Shown: one piece after another, positions 1 through 7,124 of the stretch
Position numbering within the stretch: the stretch's first letter is position 1
Layout: each line of letters opens with the position of its first letter
DNA from: a virus
Reading direction: 5' to 3' (one strand)
DNA: 27,397 nt
IMG/VR virus record: IMGVR_UViG_3300036846_000208
Coordinates: 1 to 27,397 of that record
The notes under the pieces: generated by a model
Database searches by the model: none
What the model was told of the DNA's origin: nothing
The model's input: only the letters and a program-made list of their open reading frames with translations
Program-made: the position numbers and the translations under genes

Positions 1-31
1 CATATCCATGTTTGAGGAAAGGGGTTGACCT

Positions 32-1015
32 ATGGCGAGAACAGCATGGCTGGACCGTATGGTGCGCCGGGTTCGTGATGCGGACACCGAAGAGGAAGCC
101 CGCGAGGCGACCAAGGACTTTATCGACCCGACCGGCGCGCCAAACGGCGGCGGCGGTCCCGATGACGGTGACACTCATATCCATCTCCACATGGGCAAAG
201 GTGGCGAAGCGGGAGGCGCAGGTATGGCAGGGGATGACGACCCGCCGATTGATACGGGTGCTGGCGGGCAGCCGGATATCCAGCAACTCGCTGCCGCCGT
301 TGCCGAATTGTTGCAACGCGTCGAGCAACTCGAAGGCGGCGGCGGTAGCAACGGCGGCGGGGAGAACGGTGACGACGGTGAGGATGTCGAACTGGAAGAC
401 CCGGAAACCAAGGATCGACGGAGGTTCCGTATGCGGCGCGGTGACGCCATGACGCGTGATGATGACATTCCGGTGCCGGAACGCTTGGGTGAGGATATGG
501 TCGGCGAAACCGATCTGCCCGGTCTGGAAGACCTGAAGCAGGGTGGTTCCACGGGTGACCGTCGCCGCTACCGTGATTACGCGCGGACCCACGATTCGGC
601 GGATGCCGAAGACCTGTGGAGTGACACGATGGCGGCGGCCGAGATTCTTCAACCCGGTGTCAAGGTTCCGACCTTTGATGCGCGGTTGACCCTCGAAAGC
701 ACCGCGCGCCGTCTGTGCGCGTTCCGCCGCCGGGTACTGGATCACGCGCTGAGTGACGACAACACTAAGGCGATCATCCACGACGCGATCGGCACGATCG
801 ACACCAAGACGCTGACTTGTGACAGTGTCAAAATGGCGTTCAACGCCGCCGCCGCCCAGGTTCGCGTGCTCAATCGTGGCGGTATGACCCGGCAGGCGGT
901 GACGCGTGACAGTGGGAACGGTGTCGCCCGGCGCGGCCCACCGACAATTTCCGAGATGAACGCGCAAGCCAAAGAGTTCTGGAACACCCGGAACACCAAC
1001 GGCGCAACGCGGTAA
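32..1015 (+). CDS. Scaffold-like protein resembling the C-terminal part of DUF2213 head proteases
   Basis: 327 aa, preceded by a GGAAAGGGG ribosome binding site. The N-terminal half is acidic and Gly-rich, with a His-rich patch (DTHIHLHMG, about residues 46-55) and a short coiled-coil-like segment (VAELLQRVEQLEG). The C-terminal third (from about residue 205, EILQPGVKVPTFDARLT, then LCAFRRRVLDHAL and CDSVKMAFNAAA) resembles the tail region that follows the protease domain in DUF2213-type head maturation proteins. That family resemblance is from memory of the pattern, not a search. The catalytic DUF2213 domain itself is not visible, so this is probably a separate scaffolding or assembly protein, with any protease encoded upstream of the window. 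Its position directly before the cement and capsid genes fits. The last 20 residues contain MNAQAKEFWNTR, similar to the end of the protein at 4212-4826. Confidence 0.6.
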   Translation: MARTAWLDRMVRRVRDADTEEEAREATKDFIDPTGAPNGGGGPDDGDTHIHLHMGKGGEAGGAGMAGDDDPPIDTGAGGQPDIQQLAAAVAELLQRVEQLEGGGGSNGGGENGDDGEDVELEDPETKDRRRFRMRRGDAMTRDDDIPVPERLGEDMVGETDLPGLEDLKQGGSTGDRRRYRDYARTHDSADAEDLWSDTMAAAEILQPGVKVPTFDARLTLESTARRLCAFRRRVLDHALSDDNTKAIIHDAIGTIDTKTLTCDSVKMAFNAAAAQVRVLNRGGMTRQAVTRDSGNGVARRGPPTISEMNAQAKEFWNTRNTNGATR

Positions 1016-1045
1016 CAGTCACTTTTCGGGTAACAGGAGGGCGCG

Positions 1046-1564
1046 ATGCCTGATAGTGTTTTCACGTTCCGCATGCCAGCCGGTATTCCTGGCGAATGCA
1101 GCCGGTTCAATGTCATCGGCACCACGATCAAGCCGGAAAACCAGAACAGTACCACACCGTTCACCCTGTTCGGCCAAGTCGGTACCATTGACGCCAACGG
1201 GGCGCGCCCCGTCCTGGCGACCGACACCGCGATCCCGCCAGTGGTCGGTATCGCGGTGCGTCCGTTCCCGACCAGTGACATGACAGTGGCACTGCCGGGT
1301 GTGGTACCTTTTGGTCCCGGTGTTCCCGCGCCACGCGGTGTGATCGATATCATGTACCGTGGTTATGTCACCATGAAGCTCAACGGTGCCACAGCGGCAG
1401 CGAAGGGCGGCGCGGTGTACGTGTACTACGCCGCCTCTGCCGGTTCCCATGTCCAGGCCGGGATCGAAGCGGCGAGCGGTTCCAACCTGTGGCAGTTGAC
1501 CGGTGCCTATTTCTCTGGCCCGGCCGACGCCCAAGGCAACGTCGAGATCGCATTCCACATTTAA
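1046..1564 (+). CDS. Head decoration / structural cement protein (Gp24-like)
   Basis: 172 aa, with a clear AGGAGGG ribosome binding site before the ATG. It is a beta-rich protein with the pattern of phage structural cement proteins: an N-terminal PAGIPGECSR segment, a central IPPVVGIAVRPFP strand region, a PRGVIDIMYRGYVTMKL strand pair, then KGGAVYVYYAA and a C-terminal GNVEIAFHI strand. Proteins of this kind sit on the outer capsid surface and stabilise the expanded head. They are normally encoded just upstream of the DUF2184 capsid gene, as here. Length is in the usual range. Call by family pattern and gene order; no enzymatic role is expected. Confidence 0.72.
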   Translation: MPDSVFTFRMPAGIPGECSRFNVIGTTIKPENQNSTTPFTLFGQVGTIDANGARPVLATDTAIPPVVGIAVRPFPTSDMTVALPGVVPFGPGVPAPRGVIDIMYRGYVTMKLNGATAAAKGGAVYVYYAASAGSHVQAGIEAASGSNLWQLTGAYFSGPADAQGNVEIAFHI

Positions 1565-1606
1565 GGTTATGGGGTGACCACCCTGCGATAGAGGAGGGGT
1601 AACAAA

Positions 1607-2758
1607 ATGTACGCTCATCAGATGGCGAGCGCGGTAAACGGCGGGTGGCCAACCCTCGACCGTGCCTACAGTTACACCGATGCCGCAGACGGTAGTGTTC
1701 GTACCGTGGACTCTGCGGGTGCCTTTTTGGTGAACGAACTGGAACGGCTCGACCCGACCTTGCACATGCCGCTGGCGGCGGTGACTTGGTCGCGTGACAT
1801 CGATCTTCGCGAAGATGTCACGATCGCGGATGAGTCGGCGAGCTTCACCAACAGTACCTTTGCCGCGCCCGGCGGTATTGTTCCCGCCGGTATTAACTGG
1901 GGCGGTAAGGTGTCAACCGCGATCGCCGGTATCGCCACCGATATCAATAAGACCGCGCAGCCGTTGAACCTCTGGGAAATGGAACTCAAATACTCCATCC
2001 CGGAACTCGAGTCCGCGATCAAGGTCGGCCGACCTATTGATCAGCAAAAGTTTGAGGGATTAAACCTCAAACATCAAATGGACATCGATCAGGTTGTGTA
2101 CGTGGGTGACTCCACGATGCAGATGACCGGGTTCTACAACAACGCGAGTATCACGGTGAATACCGCCGTGGCGGGCGGTGGCGGCTCGACCAAGTGGTCG
2201 GGTAAGACACCGGCAGAAATCCTCGCCGATGTGAACACGGTTCTGACCAACACCTGGGCCGCGAGCGGTTACTCGGTGATCCCCGATCGCTTGATTGTTC
2301 CCCCGGCGCAGTACGGTGTCCTGATCTCGCAGGTTGTCAGTGCCGCTGGTAACATTTCGACCTTGAAGTTCCTCGAAGAGAACAACCTCGCTGCGCAGCG
2401 CGGTGGCAAGCTCGAAATCTATCCGTGCAAGTGGGGCATCGGCATGGGTGCCGGTGGTACACCGCAGGTATTGGGCACTGTCGATCGGATGATCGCCTAC
2501 AGCAAAGACCCGCTGCGGGCGCGCTACCCGATGACACCGCTGCAAAAGACGCCGATCCAATACCAGGGCATATATCACGTTACAACCTACTACTGCCGCC
2601 TGGGGCAGATGGAAGTGATATACCCGTCCACCTTCAGCTATTTGGACGGCATCGCCTCGCCGCATATCGCGGACGACCCGATCTCGCGCAAGTTCGCGGA
2701 GCCGGATGTCATGGGCGACACCGGGGCGATGATCAAGAAGCAGGCGGCTATCATCTAG
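1607..2758 (+). CDS. Major capsid protein, DUF2184 type
   Basis: 383 aa, with a strong GAGGAGGGG ribosome binding site. It shows the recognisable DUF2184 order: an N-terminal arm ending in AGAFLVNELERLDPTLHMPL, the ITWSRDIDL-type strand (here VTWSRDIDLREDV), the WEMELKYSIPELESA helix, the NLKHQMDIDQVVYVGDSTM loop and a C-terminal RLGQMEVIYPSTFSYLDGI strand segment. It forms the icosahedral shell with an HK97-type fold expected from the family. Neighbours (cement protein upstream, adaptor genes downstream) agree. The gene ends 56 bp before a homing endonuclease gene, a common insertion site next to conserved late genes. Confidence 0.88.
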   Translation: MYAHQMASAVNGGWPTLDRAYSYTDAADGSVRTVDSAGAFLVNELERLDPTLHMPLAAVTWSRDIDLREDVTIADESASFTNSTFAAPGGIVPAGINWGGKVSTAIAGIATDINKTAQPLNLWEMELKYSIPELESAIKVGRPIDQQKFEGLNLKHQMDIDQVVYVGDSTMQMTGFYNNASITVNTAVAGGGGSTKWSGKTPAEILADVNTVLTNTWAASGYSVIPDRLIVPPAQYGVLISQVVSAAGNISTLKFLEENNLAAQRGGKLEIYPCKWGIGMGAGGTPQVLGTVDRMIAYSKDPLRARYPMTPLQKTPIQYQGIYHVTTYYCRLGQMEVIYPSTFSYLDGIASPHIADDPISRKFAEPDVMGDTGAMIKKQAAII

Positions 2759-2762
2759 CTGT

Positions 2763-2790
2763 TTGTGACGTATAGATATGGTGTTATGCT
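2763..2790 (+). promoter_or_regulatory. Promoter-like sequence before the HNH gene
   Basis: TTGTGA at 2763-2768, a 16-bp spacer and TATGCT at 2785-2790 give a 4/6 plus 4/6 match to a sigma70-type promoter. Initiation about 7 bases after the -10 would fall near 2797, inside the hairpin that covers the HNH ribosome binding site. This would give transcripts without most of the 5' arm. Both hexamers are imperfect and the host sigma preference is unknown, so this is a prediction from pattern only. Confidence 0.4.
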
Positions 2791-2814
2791 TGCCTCTCCT
2801 ATGGGGAGGCAAGC
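2788..2814 (+). promoter_or_regulatory. Hairpin sequestering the HNH ribosome binding site
   Basis: 2788-2799 pairs with 2803-2814: twelve base pairs with one G-U pair and a three-base TAT loop. The 3' arm contains GGGGAGG (2803-2809), the only plausible Shine-Dalgarno sequence for the HNH gene, whose ATG begins at 2815 immediately after the stem. There is no T tract, so it is not a convincing intrinsic terminator. A stem this stable should block translation from read-through late mRNA. Confidence 0.75.
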
Positions 2815-3354
2815 ATGGAACGAAACAGGAAGTACCTGAACCCGCGATTGCGGAAGTTGTGGCGGTATGACCCGGAAACCGGTAACTTCCACCACTTGTT
2901 GCGGACGTGGGGGTATGCTGGGTCGATCTTGCCGGGCGACATTGCCGGTACACTAAAGGATGGTTATGTCCAACTGGGGCACGACGGCAAAACGTACCGG
3001 GCGCATATTCTGGCGTGGGTGTGGATGAAGGGAGAGTTACCACCGAAGGGTTCCGACATCGACCACAGAGACAGGAATCGTGCTCACAACAAGTGGACGA
3101 ATTTACGGTTACTGGGACGCGGCGGGAACAATTTGAACCACAATGGACCGCGCAGTGACAGTACGACCGGAGTTCGTGGAGTTTATCGTAATAGAGGTGG
3201 TAGAGCGGGAACCTTTTTTGCACGGATCACCATCGATGGTAAGATCGTTCACCTAGGTACGTATGACACCATCGAGGAAGCTGCCGAGGCGCGTCGCAGA
3301 GCGGAAGTGAAATTCTGGCGAGTACCAGTTTTAGAGGAGGCCGAAAATGCCTGA
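2815..3354 (+). CDS. HNH homing endonuclease with C-terminal AP2 DNA-binding domain
   Basis: 179 aa. The HNH core lies around residues 60-105: AHILAWVWMKGELPPKG, then DIDHRDRNRAHNKWTNLRL, with H84 and N88 and the following N96/N105-region residues in the expected metal and DNA contact positions. An AP2-like segment follows at about 116-170 (TTGVRGVYRN..., FFARITIDGKIVHLGTY, then EEAAEARRRAEVKFW). This HNH-AP2 pairing is typical of free-standing phage homing endonucleases that cut intron-less or endonuclease-less copies of neighbouring genes. It sits between the capsid gene and the gene at 3347. AGA/CGT/CGA arginine codons and TTA are more frequent than in its neighbours, suggesting separate origin. 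Its 3' end carries the ribosome binding site of the next gene and overlaps that gene by 8 bp. A hairpin covers its own start. Confidence 0.88.
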   Translation: MERNRKYLNPRLRKLWRYDPETGNFHHLLRTWGYAGSILPGDIAGTLKDGYVQLGHDGKTYRAHILAWVWMKGELPPKGSDIDHRDRNRAHNKWTNLRLLGRGGNNLNHNGPRSDSTTGVRGVYRNRGGRAGTFFARITIDGKIVHLGTYDTIEEAAEARRRAEVKFWRVPVLEEAENA

Positions 3355-3874
3355 TACGGTTTTTGTCACCAACCGCACGGTTGTGCAGTTGCCCGCGACA
3401 CCCGACAACCCGGATGGTGGCGTGGTGGTGTTGGAGCCGGGACTCAACGAGGTGCCGGACTACGCAGCGAAGGCACCGTTCCTCGTCAATCTGGCGCGTG
3501 TCTCCGCGCCCGAAGTCAAGCAGGCTCAGGCTGACGCTGAGGCTGCGAAGAAGGTTCTTGAGTCACAAGCACAGGCTTCTCAAGCGGTTGCCGAGGCACA
3601 GAAGGCGAACCTTGACGCCAAGATGAAGGCGGGCGAGGATTGGGCCGGAAAACGTCAAGCGGCGATGGATAAAGGGTTACCGTTCGCTGAGCCGCACCCC
3701 GATCCGGTGACCGAACAGTCTATTGTGCTGACCTCGCCGCCGCACGTTTACTCTGCCGCCGGGTTTATCGGCAAAGCCGAGCCGCTTGGTGGTGGTGCCG
3801 GTGGTGCGGCGCAACACGCGCCCCGTGTCACACCCGACACTGGTGAACATCACGGGGGCCGCGCCACCAAGTAG
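3347..3874 (+). CDS. Head-associated protein with Ala-rich coiled coil, function unknown
   Basis: 175 aa, with ribosome binding site GAGGAGG inside the end of the HNH gene. Residues 1-50 form a small beta-type domain (VFVTNRTVVQLPAT, VVVLEPGLNEVP, APFLVNLARV). About 55-105 is an Ala/Gln/Lys-rich helix likely to form a coiled coil (QAQADAEAAKKVLESQAQA and following). The tail is Pro/Gly/His-rich and probably disordered. I do not recognise a family with confidence. Position after the capsid gene, in what would be a continuous head operon without the HNH insertion, suggests a minor head or assembly protein. Confidence 0.6.
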   Translation: MPDTVFVTNRTVVQLPATPDNPDGGVVVLEPGLNEVPDYAAKAPFLVNLARVSAPEVKQAQADAEAAKKVLESQAQASQAVAEAQKANLDAKMKAGEDWAGKRQAAMDKGLPFAEPHPDPVTEQSIVLTSPPHVYSAAGFIGKAEPLGGGAGGAAQHAPRVTPDTGEHHGGRATK

Positions 3875-3881
3875 GTGACCA

Positions 3882-4073
3882 ATGGCTGATGTGACGGATT
3901 ACACCCAAATTTATTTGTCACCGTCCTGTGAGAAGTGTCGAGGCGAAGAGCGGACTTGGTGTCAGTCGGACGTGTACGATCCATGCCCGGAGTGCGGTCG
4001 GGTATCGACCTGTTATCTTGCGGCTGACCAAGTCCATGCGTTGGTGGAACAAGTAAGGCGGGCGGGTTACTGA
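3882..4073 (+). CDS. Small Cys-rich (zinc-ribbon-like) phage protein
   Basis: 63 aa. Two CxxC pairs, C16-x2-C19 (CEKC) and C35-x2-C38 (CPEC), with extra cysteines at 27 and 44, suggest a small zinc-binding fold. The WCQSDVYDPCPECG segment resembles a common group of unnamed phage mini-proteins found among head genes. The weak ribosome binding site TAGGTGA precedes the ATG. The stop overlaps the next start (TGATG). Role unknown; binding of nucleic acid or protein is possible but unsupported. Confidence 0.7.
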   Translation: MADVTDYTQIYLSPSCEKCRGEERTWCQSDVYDPCPECGRVSTCYLAADQVHALVEQVRRAGY

Positions 4074-4210
4074 TGACTGATCGCGAAGAACGTGTCCGCC
4101 AGCGTGCCGAGGAACTTTGGCGGGAAGCGGGTCAGCCCCAAGGCCGCGACGAAGAGTTTTGGCACAAGGCTGAGAAGGAGGTCGACGCCGACCCATCACC
4201 GGAGGTGTGA
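4073..4210 (+). CDS. DUF2934-like mini-protein
   Basis: 45 aa, starting at the ATG that overlaps the previous stop (TGATG). The sequence RVRQRAEELWREAGQPQGRD followed by EEFWHKAEKEV fits the DUF2934 pattern: a helix with ELW, a Gly-x-Pro-x-Gly-Arg-Asp turn, then a helix with W. DUF2934 proteins are frequent in alphaproteobacteria and have no assigned function. Translational coupling to both neighbours argues that it is real despite its size. The following gene starts one base after its stop. Confidence 0.72.
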   Translation: MTDREERVRQRAEELWREAGQPQGRDEEFWHKAEKEVDADPSPEV

Positions 4211-4211
4211 C

Positions 4212-4826
4212 ATGCCCTTGACGCCCAAAGGCGAGAAGATCAAATCCGCCATGCAGGAACAGTATGGCGAGGAAAAGGGCGAAAGTGTCTTCTATGCCAG
4301 CAAGAATAAGGGAACTATTTCCGGCGTCGACAAAACCACGGTGACTCATTCCCGATCTGTACCGGGGCTAGGGAGAACCACAGTGACACATACCAATGAT
4401 ATCGAACAACAGATCACTGGCCCTCTCCCAGTTCCCGAACGGCACGATGATTTGTTGGGTGAGGTGTCGGAACCCGAATCGACACCACGCGGCCCACAGA
4501 AGGCAGCCCCGGCACCGGAGAGTAACAAGAAGGCTGGTGACGCTGGTAATATCGTCAAGGGTGATCCTGGCCCGCCGCCAATGTCAGCTATGTTCAATCC
4601 CAAAAAGTTGGGTGACAAGAAAAAGGCCCAGGATCAGTCGAGTACCTTTTCCAATGTGCAATCCGGCGCGCCGATGAACAATCTCGGCATGGGTATTCCG
4701 ACACCCAATATCAGTGCCACGCCGGGCGCGCCGTCGAGTTCCTCGACCACGCCGCCGGTATCGACCGGTGACTCTTTGCGCTCGATGAACCAAGCCAATC
4801 GAGCCTTCTGGGCGCGCAAGCGGTGA
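4212..4826 (+). CDS. Conserved phage protein with N-terminal GEKIKSAMQEQYGEEKGESV module
   Basis: 204 aa from the ATG at 4212, chosen because it directly follows the DUF2934 stop and begins with MPLTPKGEKIKSAMQEQYG. This is a widely seen phage N-terminal module that continues EEKGESVFYASKNKGTISGV. An upstream in-frame start at 4092 would overlap the DUF2934 gene and add an Arg-rich sequence of shadow character. The rest is Pro/Ser/Thr-rich and low-complexity, ending in SLRSMNQANRAFWARKR. That end resembles the last residues of the protein at 32-1015, suggesting a shared head-assembly contact. Function unknown; probably a minor head or internal protein. Confidence 0.7.
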   Translation: MPLTPKGEKIKSAMQEQYGEEKGESVFYASKNKGTISGVDKTTVTHSRSVPGLGRTTVTHTNDIEQQITGPLPVPERHDDLLGEVSEPESTPRGPQKAAPAPESNKKAGDAGNIVKGDPGPPPMSAMFNPKKLGDKKKAQDQSSTFSNVQSGAPMNNLGMGIPTPNISATPGAPSSSSTTPPVSTGDSLRSMNQANRAFWARKR

Positions 4827-4837
4827 CAGGTGAGTGA

Positions 4838-5626
4838 ATGGCGCGTGTCTCGACCGGTGGTCCGTTCCCGGCGATCAGGCCGGATGAGACGGACTTCTTC
4901 ACCTTCGACTTTGGTCGAAAGCTAGGCTCGACCGGTAACATCATCGTCGCGACCTGGACATGCGCCTTTTCGCCGTCCAGCCCGCCCACGGTGTCTGACG
5001 ACGATCCGAACAGCCACGTCGACCCGCAGGATATCCCGCCGCCGCCACCGCAGATCAACCGGGTGGCGGCGCTCTGTGGTGGGTTTACCATCAACGGGGT
5101 CTACACCCTCAATGTCGTGGTTGAAGTGGACGACGGGCGTGTCCTGGCGCTCTCCGGTGACGTTAAATGCGCGACCGGCATCTCGCCTGCCGACGAGATA
5201 TTCACCGTCGAGGAATTCCGTGCTGATTACCCGGCCTTTGGTGACGCCTCGCGCTTTACCGACGAAGAGGTGCAGTACTGGATTGATCAGGCTTGCGCCC
5301 CGCCCAATTCGACACCAGCGCTCAACCAATATCGCTGGGGGCAGTTTTATCAGCTTGGCTTGCATCTGTGGGTAGCGCATAATCTCGCCGTTCAGGATAT
5401 GCTCAGCCAGCGGGCGGGAATGCCGGGGATGCCCGGCGCGACGTATATGTCGACCCCGCTGACAGGTTCTGGTGTCGCGAGTTCAAAGTCGGTCGATGGT
5501 GTCAGTGTTAGTTACGACAACCAGATCGGCATGGAACATGACGCGGGATGGTGGGGTTTGACACCGTGGGGGAACCAGTTCCTCTACTACCTGCGGATGG
5601 CAGGCGCAGCCCCGATCCAGTTGTGA
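4838..5626 (+). CDS. Head-tail adaptor: N-terminal beta domain fused to DUF4054
   Basis: 262 aa. Residues 1-120 form a beta-rich domain (FFTFDFGRKLGSTGNIIVATWTC, GGFTINGVYTLNVVVEVDDG) of a type often present as a separate small gene in phage head/neck operons. From residue 122 the protein follows the DUF4054 pattern: FTVEEFRADYPAFGDASRF, TDEEVQYWIDQA, a helix WGQFYQLGLHLWVAHNLAV, then a C-terminal GLTPWGNQFLYYLRMAG segment. DUF4054 proteins form the adaptor ring under the portal in contractile phages. The fusion of the two parts is noteworthy. The poor AGGTGAG ribosome binding site sits 11 bases after the previous stop, consistent with coupling. Confidence 0.8.
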   Translation: MARVSTGGPFPAIRPDETDFFTFDFGRKLGSTGNIIVATWTCAFSPSSPPTVSDDDPNSHVDPQDIPPPPPQINRVAALCGGFTINGVYTLNVVVEVDDGRVLALSGDVKCATGISPADEIFTVEEFRADYPAFGDASRFTDEEVQYWIDQACAPPNSTPALNQYRWGQFYQLGLHLWVAHNLAVQDMLSQRAGMPGMPGATYMSTPLTGSGVASSKSVDGVSVSYDNQIGMEHDAGWWGLTPWGNQFLYYLRMAGAAPIQL

Positions 5627-5627
5627 C

Positions 5628-5801
5628 ATGGAACAGCGAACAATCCTGACGATCAACGTCATTCGGGCACTGAAGGCGTTTTGGATCGCACAACCGGGTC
5701 AGATCGAGGAAGCGAACGCTATGCGGGAACTTTACCGTGCGCTCGACACTTACCTAGGAGGTGACAATGAACCCCAACGTGATAAAGAAACTCCAGCGTA
5801 A
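5628..5801 (+). CDS. Small helical protein, overlapping the next gene
   Basis: 57 aa, beginning one base after the adaptor stop. RTILTINVIRALKAFWIAQP and QIEEANAMRELYRALDTYLG look like two amphipathic helices. The reading frame continues 35 bp into the next gene, whose AGGAGG ribosome binding site it contains. No family recognised. Coding likelihood rests on perfect spacing and helical content; the last ten or so residues, in the overlap, are less convincing. Confidence 0.55.
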   Translation: MEQRTILTINVIRALKAFWIAQPGQIEEANAMRELYRALDTYLGGDNEPQRDKETPA

Positions 5802-6111
5802 CATCGACTATCACGCCGCGATGGCTGAGTACTACCAGGATAAGGTGGACAGCAAAAAGAAGAATGGCGACTCCGCAAAAGAGTCACCCCCGCCCAAAGA
5901 GGGTAGCCGCAAACCAACCGCTTCCGCGCAGCCGCCGCAGACTGACCAGGATCAGGTGCTGGCCGACCTGCACGCGGGTGTGGTGGAACAGCTTATGCCT
6001 ATCCTGCGGGCGGGTGCGGAACCGGACGCTATCGCCACCGCGCAACAGAGCATGCCGCTGCGGCGCAACGAAAGCGCCGACCTGAAGCCTGCGGCGGGCC
6101 GGTTCCACTAA
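5767..6111 (+). CDS. Hypothetical neck-region protein
   Basis: 114 aa from ATG at 5767, chosen over an in-frame GTG at 5761 because AGGAGGTG (5756-5763) would overlap that start. The N-terminus IKKLQRNIDYHAAMAEYYQ is helical, the middle is Lys/Pro/Ser-rich and charged, and 70-100 forms another helix (DQVLADLHAGVVEQLMPILR). No recognised domain. It lies between the DUF4054 adaptor and the gp10-like gene, so a structural or assembly role in the connector region is a reasonable inference. Confidence 0.6.
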   Translation: MNPNVIKKLQRNIDYHAAMAEYYQDKVDSKKKNGDSAKESPPPKEGSRKPTASAQPPQTDQDQVLADLHAGVVEQLMPILRAGAEPDAIATAQQSMPLRRNESADLKPAAGRFH

Positions 6112-6112
6112 G

Positions 6113-6706
6113 ATGGCACAGGGGCGGCGGGTCAACGCGCACCTGGAGATACTTGTGGACAACCATCAAATGGTGGCTGATGCAATCAAGCGACTGGCCA
6201 ACACTACCATTATGGTCGGTATCCCGTCCGATCAGGAACAACCGCACTACGACGAAAAGGGCGGGCACGCCAAGGGGGTCGAGAAGCGTACCGACACCCC
6301 CAGCGGGATCGGGAACGCCAACATCGGGTACATCCACGAAACGGGTGCGGGGAACGTACCGCCGCGTCCCTGGCTGTCACCCGGTGTCAGAGCGAACCAA
6401 CGGCAGTGGACAGCCTATATGAGGCGGGCCGGTGTGTTGTCCTTCGAGGGTAAGCCGGACGCTGCCGAGAAGGCGTGGCACGCGGCAGGGATGAATGCGG
6501 TGGATGGGGTCAAGGATCGTATCCAGTCCAACATCCCGCCGCCGTTGTCGGAAGTGACGGTGGCGCGCCGCCGCCAGCGCTCAGCCGGTAGCAGTTACCG
6601 GCGCAAGGCGATAACTGCCAGTGACACCACGGCGCTTATCGACACCGCGCAGTTGATCAACTCGGTGTCTTATGTCATCCGGCACAGAGGGCGTCAGGGA
6701 GACTAA
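6113..6706 (+). CDS. HK97 gp10-like / virion morphogenesis neck protein
   Basis: 197 aa. Characteristic gp10-type elements are a start helix followed by NTTIMVGIPSDQE, the central NIGYIHETGAGNVPPRPWLSPGV segment (residues about 65-87), an Ala-rich helix (DAAEKAWHAAGMNAVDGVKD) and the C-terminal TALIDTAQLINSVSYVIR. These proteins take part in head-tail joining or tail completion at the neck. Length and order between DUF4054 adaptor and the head completion gene agree with related phages. Confidence 0.78.
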   Translation: MAQGRRVNAHLEILVDNHQMVADAIKRLANTTIMVGIPSDQEQPHYDEKGGHAKGVEKRTDTPSGIGNANIGYIHETGAGNVPPRPWLSPGVRANQRQWTAYMRRAGVLSFEGKPDAAEKAWHAAGMNAVDGVKDRIQSNIPPPLSEVTVARRRQRSAGSSYRRKAITASDTTALIDTAQLINSVSYVIRHRGRQGD

Positions 6707-6710
6707 ACAA

Positions 6711-7124
6711 ATGCCGAGTCTCGACGTTACGGACGCCTTTGATGTCTCGTTCTGGGATCAGATTGTGGTGGTCCGGCGGAAGGCGTTTGTTGACAATCGC
6801 GGTCGAGTGGCGACGACCGATACGCCGATGACCGCGTTGGCGGTTGTCACCGCAGCGTCACCCGTCGACCTGCAACGGGTTCCCGAATGGGGCTGGATGA
6901 ACAAGACGATCTCGATTTACACCCCGTTCCGGTTACAGGGTCCGGCGACGGATGAGGCGGGAAATGTCACTCACCCCGATGAGGTGTTGTGGCGTAACTC
7001 TGTGTTTATTGTCAATTTCCTGGAGGATTATTCCGGTTACGGTCGCGGCTTTGTGCACGCGGTGGCGATCTCGAAGCAGAATGTTGACTACCCGCCGATA
7101 CCCGATCCGATGGGGAACGCGTGA
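6711..7124 (+). CDS. Head completion / head-tail joining protein
   Basis: 137 aa from the ATG at 6711, preceded by AGGGAGAC. An upstream in-frame start at 6672 would overlap the gp10-like gene by 35 bp and is less likely. Pattern: DAFDVSFWDQIVVVRRKAFV, MNKTISIYTPFRLQ, PDEVLWRNSVFIVNFLEDYSGYGRGFVHAVAI. The W-x-G/N-x-x-[FY]-I-V, D-[WY]-x-x-YGRG arrangement is typical of stopper or completion proteins near the LIC_12616 gene in such phages. The stop overlaps the next start (TGATG). Confidence 0.62.
   Translation: MPSLDVTDAFDVSFWDQIVVVRRKAFVDNRGRVATTDTPMTALAVVTAASPVDLQRVPEWGWMNKTISIYTPFRLQGPATDEAGNVTHPDEVLWRNSVFIVNFLEDYSGYGRGFVHAVAISKQNVDYPPIPDPMGNA

Noticed and set aside
1-31. Short open stretch before the first gene (end of an upstream gene, stop at 26-28)
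   Set aside because: Too short to identify; only the ribosome binding site of the gene at 32 can be supported.
1019-1765. Long open frame on the minus strand across the cement and capsid genes
   Set aside because: It is a shadow of strongly supported + strand genes, lacks a ribosome binding site and shows Arg/His-rich low-quality translation typical of antisense frames in GC-rich DNA.
2788-2814. Hairpin as a terminator after the capsid gene
   Set aside because: There is no T tract; the stem runs directly into the HNH start codon and contains its ribosome binding site, so translation control is a better explanation.
2060-3223. 387-residue minus-strand open frame across capsid and HNH genes
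   Set aside because: It spans two unrelated well-supported + strand genes and an insertion boundary, and the translation has no domain pattern.
2759-3354. Group I intron or intein hosting the HNH gene
   Set aside because: Capsid protein and the next gene are both complete on either side, and no intron core or intein blocks were seen, so the HNH gene is free-standing.
4092-4211. Upstream extension of the gene at 4212
   Set aside because: It would overlap the DUF2934 gene almost completely and adds an Arg-rich sequence; the ATG at 4212 fits the conserved N-terminal module.
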